DNA of 64,000 bases, taken from NCBI GenBank assembly GCA_963377175.1, contig CAUJNA010000839.1, positions 64,501-128,500 on the forward strand. The letters run 5' to 3'. A model generated the notes under the pieces. The model saw only the letters and a program-made list of their open reading frames with translations, was not told the DNA's origin and did not search any database. Shown here piece after piece: positions 61,901 to 64,000 of the stretch; positions within the stretch are counted from its first letter, which is position 1; each line of letters starts with the position of its first letter. The DNA comes from Effrenium voratum. Lineage: Eukaryota; Sar; Dinophyceae; Suessiales; Symbiodiniaceae. The position numbers were made by a program, and so were the translations under genes.

Positions 61901-62105
61901 TCGCCGACCTGCCCACGGAGCCTGCGTACGAAATCGACTCCCCCTTCCGGCCCAAGAGGGTGAGATTTCCCACAAAGCCCAAGACGGCGCCCAAGGCTGC
62001 ACCCAAGGCAGCACCCGTGGCCAAGGCAGCACCCAAGGCAGCACCCAAGGCACCGCCCAAGGCAGCCCAAGGCAGCACCCGCGCCATGGGGCCCCTAACG
62101 GCCAT
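61897..62105 (+). CDS. Lys/Ala/Pro-repeat ORF, ATGA-coupled to the AT-hook ORF
   Basis: MIADLPTEPAYEIDSPFRPK, then RVRFPTKPKTAPKAAPKAAP and further APKA repeats. From about 62105 the frame runs antisense into the minor capsid gene and loses its character, so a rearrangement or overlap boundary lies there. Composition suggests a basic DNA-condensing protein. Confidence 0.45.
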
Positions 62106-62115
62106 GAAGTGCCCG

Positions 62116-62727
62116 TCATCGGAGCCGGTCTCCACCCACGCTCTTCAGCGTTATCTTGGACAGGATGTCGTCCCCCAGATTGCCCAGCACGTGGCTGGCG
62201 TTGGCCAGCTGGGGGCAGCGGAGGTAGACCTCGCTGTATGCCATCATGCGGACGAACTCAAAGACCTGCTGCCCGCCAGAGACGAAGCTGGGGCCAAGCA
62301 AGTGGTCGACGCTGAAGGGCTTGGTCGGCGATGCGGCCGGCGAGGTGGGGTAGTCCACAGCGTCTGGGAACTGCTGCTGCAGCTCCAGATCGTTCAGAAT
62401 GAGGCGGTTGCCGTCGTAGGCTACGCTGAGGCTGTTCGTGGTCTCGCTATGGGTAGCAGTAGCGAAGTTGGAGCTGATCCAGGCTGCCAGCCGGGAGCCC
62501 GTGTAGGCGCCTTCCGGAAGGAGCGCCCAATTCAGCGTGCCGAGCGCGGCGTCTACCCAGTACAAGTAGCGGCCCCGGTCTGTCGAGAGGAAGCTGTCGG
62601 CGATTCTAATCTTGTAGACGGCCAGCCTGGCATTGCTCTGCAGGTGCAGAGACTCTCCCAGGTCTACCTCGAAGTCGCTGTCCGAGCCGGCTACCCTCTT
62701 GCGGCTGTCCACGTAGATCGTCGTCAT
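62116..62727 (-). CDS. Putative minor capsid (penton-like) protein, intact frame (viral copy 2)
   Basis: From the ATG at 62727 the frame gives 203 residues: MTTIYVDSRKRVAGSDSDFE, then SLHLQSNARLAVYKIRIADS, GRYLYWVDAALGTLNWALLP, YTGSRLAAWISSNFATATHS, and RLILNDLELQQQFPDAVDYP, ending KITLKSVGGDRLR. The start is chosen because MTTIY begins the part conserved with copy 1 and the previous 56 codons belong to the overlapping MGAALS frame. The phrase LLPEGAYTGSRLAAWI recalls virion proteins of several eukaryotic DNA viruses. One of the few unbroken viral frames in the window. Confidence 0.6.
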   Translation of the reverse strand: MTTIYVDSRKRVAGSDSDFEVDLGESLHLQSNARLAVYKIRIADSFLSTDRGRYLYWVDAALGTLNWALLPEGAYTGSRLAAWISSNFATATHSETTNSLSVAYDGNRLILNDLELQQQFPDAVDYPTSPAASPTKPFSVDHLLGPSFVSGGQQVFEFVRMMAYSEVYLRCPQLANASHVLGNLGDDILSKITLKSVGGDRLR

Positions 62728-62877
62728 TCTTTTCTTTAGGAAGCCACCTGTTCGGCGAACGATGGGTGGCTGGACTGCTGCGACGGAGGTGCAGCAGGAG
62801 ATGTTTTCACACCTCGCGTTGATCAGCGTGGAGCTTGCGAACAGCTTCTGGCCCAGGAAGCTGAGCGCCGCTCCCAT
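62728..62877 (-). CDS. MGxxxS overlapping ORF (viral copy 2)
   Basis: ATG at 62877: MGAALSFLGQKLFASSTLIN, ARCENISCCTS, then VQPPIVRRTGGFLKKR, running without a stop into the minor capsid frame. Overlaps the ATPase C-terminal region in another frame. In copy 1 the same start is conserved, but its reading ends separately. Confidence 0.4.
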
Positions 62878-63574
62878 CGGCTTCTCTTTGTGCAAAACGC
62901 TCTTCGAAGCGCATGTGGAACATTTGATTCTTTGGCTTGAGGTAGTAGACGAAGAGGAAGCTGTAGGGCTCCCGAGTCGCCTGCTCGTAGATCCTGCGCA
63001 GCTTGTCCTTCGGCAACAGGGCGCTCAGCTCTTCGATGACGGCAGCAGAGAAATTGCATGTTCACCCGCACGGCTGCGCTGATGAGCCTCAGCTTCTGGG
63101 AGCTCACCCAGGTGCTGATTTGCAGGCGCCGACCCCTCCCTGATGAAGAGCGTATCCAGGGCGCCGTGAGGTTTGTGGAGCTGTGGGCTATCTGCAAAGT
63201 CGTCGCAGATTATCAGCACCTGATACAGCTTCTTCATCTCCAACTTCTTGGATGTCTCGGTGATCTTGCGCTGCCTCTGGATGATGCCCCGCAGCGCCGC
63301 CTCGCCCCACTCGTCCCGTAGGCTTGCTCCTGTTCGGTATTCACGCCCAGGTCCTGCTCTATGTACTTTTTGACAGGGACCCAGCTGTCGTCGATATTGA
63401 TGGACGGACTGAAGATATAGATTTTCTCGAAGACTCCGCGGTATTGCTCCAGAATCATGCTGATCAGCGCCACGGTTTTGCCGGACTTGCTGGGTCCGAG
63501 GAAGATACCTGTGCGGGGTCCGAGGGCTGTTTGCTGCTATACTCAGCCGTAGGAAACAGCTTGATCTTCCCCAT
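62807..63574 (-). pseudogene. Viral DNA-packaging ATPase (viral copy 2), frameshifted
   Basis: Start at 63574: MGKIKLFPTAEYSSKQPSDP. Here the Walker A region is partly disrupted (a frame break near 63500 before MALISMILEQYRGVFEKIYI). Then comes SINIDDSWVPVKKYIEQDLG, the Walker B region (VLIICDDFADSPQLHKPHG), and QISTWVSSQKLRLISAAVRV. The C-terminus is LPKDKLRRIYEQATREPYSF, LFVYYLKPKNQMFHMRFEER, ending at 62807. At least two frameshifts. Together the two copies show complementary lesions. Shares its upstream region (62-72 bp to the D12 gene start) with a divergent gene. Confidence 0.8.
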
Positions 63575-63647
63575 CTCCTTTGCCTTACTTCCCAAATTCG
63601 ACGCAGGGAAGCCGGGCAGTGAGACCGGGATAAATCTAAAGGCTGGC
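63575..63647. promoter_or_regulatory. Divergent intergenic region, ATPase / D12 methyltransferase
   Basis: This 73-bp region separates two start codons facing away from each other. The ATPase-proximal ~50 bp are similar to the DNA before the copy-1 ATPase (42320-42368), so it probably holds a viral promoter. No classical TATA box is evident. Confidence 0.4.
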
Positions 63648-64000
63648 ATGCAGCTGAAGTACATGGGAAGCAAATCGTGGTTGGCTCCACACGTGGACCG
63701 GCTGCTGGGGGACGTCGCTGTGCTTCACTCTCCCTTCTTCGGCTCTGGAAAGCTGGAGTACTACCTCGCCTGAAGGTGTGCGGCGTCGACGCCTTCGAGC
63801 CCGTCGCAAACCTGCACCGCTGCTACTTGAGGCAAGACCCGGTCTTCCTGCGCTCCTTGCTGCGCCTGGCGGGGCGCAAGGTAGACAAGCGCTTCTACTT
63901 CAGTCGCCTTCTGCCGGGCACTCAGAGAGGCCACGCCGGGCGTCGGGCCGCCTGCTCGTACGTCCTGCTGCGCAACAGCTTCTCGGGAAAGTGGGGCTCC
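63648..64000 (+). pseudogene. D12-class N6-adenine DNA methyltransferase (partial, frameshifted)
   Basis: The ATG at 63648 gives MQLKYMGSKSWLAPHVDRLL, the N-terminal GSK SAM-binding motif, then VLHSPFFGSGKLEYYLA (the FFGxG motif), stop at 63773. A single-base shift leads to KVCGVDAFEPVANLHRCYLR, then GRKVDKRFYFSRLLPGTQRG and LLRNSFSGKWGS at the window edge. The D12 family methylates N6 of adenine. In DNA viruses it may protect viral DNA or mark it for packaging. The DPPY motif would lie beyond the window. Divergently placed next to the ATPase gene. Not present in copy 1, where hairpin repeats occupy the equivalent place. Confidence 0.75.

Noticed and set aside
61897..62739. A 280-codon plus-strand ORF
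   Set aside because: Only the first ~70 codons have sense character (APKA repeats); the rest is antisense to the minor capsid gene.
42369..63574. Reading the two viral copies as terminal inverted repeats of one large viral genome
   Set aside because: The copies carry unique structural genes, not ends. They differ by many lesions and enclose retroelements, so inverted duplicate copies or two insertions are more likely.

Overview
The window looks like nuclear DNA of a dinoflagellate, plausibly Suessiales/Symbiodiniaceae-like. The evidence is LINE and RT families I associate with dinoflagellate genomes, host exons only 20-100 codons long scattered through long introns, repeat-like intron sequence, and extensive microsatellites. 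No bacterial-style operon, rRNA or convincing tRNA is present. Nearly all long ORFs outside the elements listed below are shadows. The species call is inference.

Layout. (1) 1-12.2 kb: a minus-strand host gene broken into at least seven tiny coiled-coil exons. Their order resembles the ciliary dynein-regulatory-complex subunit DRC12/CCDC153. The introns contain related, introner-like blocks and a 30-bp perfect hairpin. (2) 14.6-21.2 kb: a compound microsatellite, a Cys-rich repeat protein, a membrane-protein exon, and pieces of a gene or genes with a zinc-finger segment and a Tpt1/KptA-like domain. (3) 21.2-33.0 kb: a 5'-truncated minus-strand LINE, split in frame and without target-site duplication by a 9,943-bp element (21698-31640). 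This element has the split direct repeats of DIRS-order (Ngaro/PAT-type) retrotransposons. It encodes a CCCH zinc-finger Gag-like protein and a pol in which a cytosine-methyltransferase-like domain precedes RT and RNase H. (4) 33.3-38.5 kb: a few possible host exons and mostly nothing recognisable. (5) 38.6-42.3 kb: a dense field of tandem, inverted and hairpin repeats, including a ~165-bp-arm palindrome, with a duplicated basic/coiled-coil ORF. (6) 42.4-46.8 kb (plus strand) and 56.5-64.0 kb (mainly minus strand): two decayed copies of one DNA-virus genome segment in opposite orientation. The shared order is packaging ATPase (A32/FtsK-HerA type), putative minor capsid protein, Lys/Pro-rich protein, a small conserved protein, a Gly/Ala-rich protein, and a double-jelly-roll-type major capsid protein. 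This set points to a polinton-like (Preplasmiviricota-type) virus endogenised in a protist. Next to copy 2 lie a D12-type adenine methyltransferase and a C5 methyltransferase remnant. (7) 46.8-53.7 kb, between the viral copies: a minus-strand LINE with RT, followed on the same strand by a cytosine methyltransferase (DNMT) gene. At its 5' end it abuts, head to head, a plus-strand RNase H fragment. (8) 53.9-56.3 kb: an unusual array of ~25-bp motifs at irregular spacing. (9) 57.2-58.5 kb: a long tandem-repeat array.

The most striking feature is convergence on DNA methylation. Four methyltransferase genes of different types sit in one 64-kb window, each in or beside a mobile or viral element: one in the DIRS-like pol, one in the LINE, and two viral. 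Almost all mobile and viral genes carry frameshifts or deletions, so this is mostly a fossil record; the DIRS-like RT, the DNMT ORF and the copy-2 minor capsid ORF are the longest intact frames.
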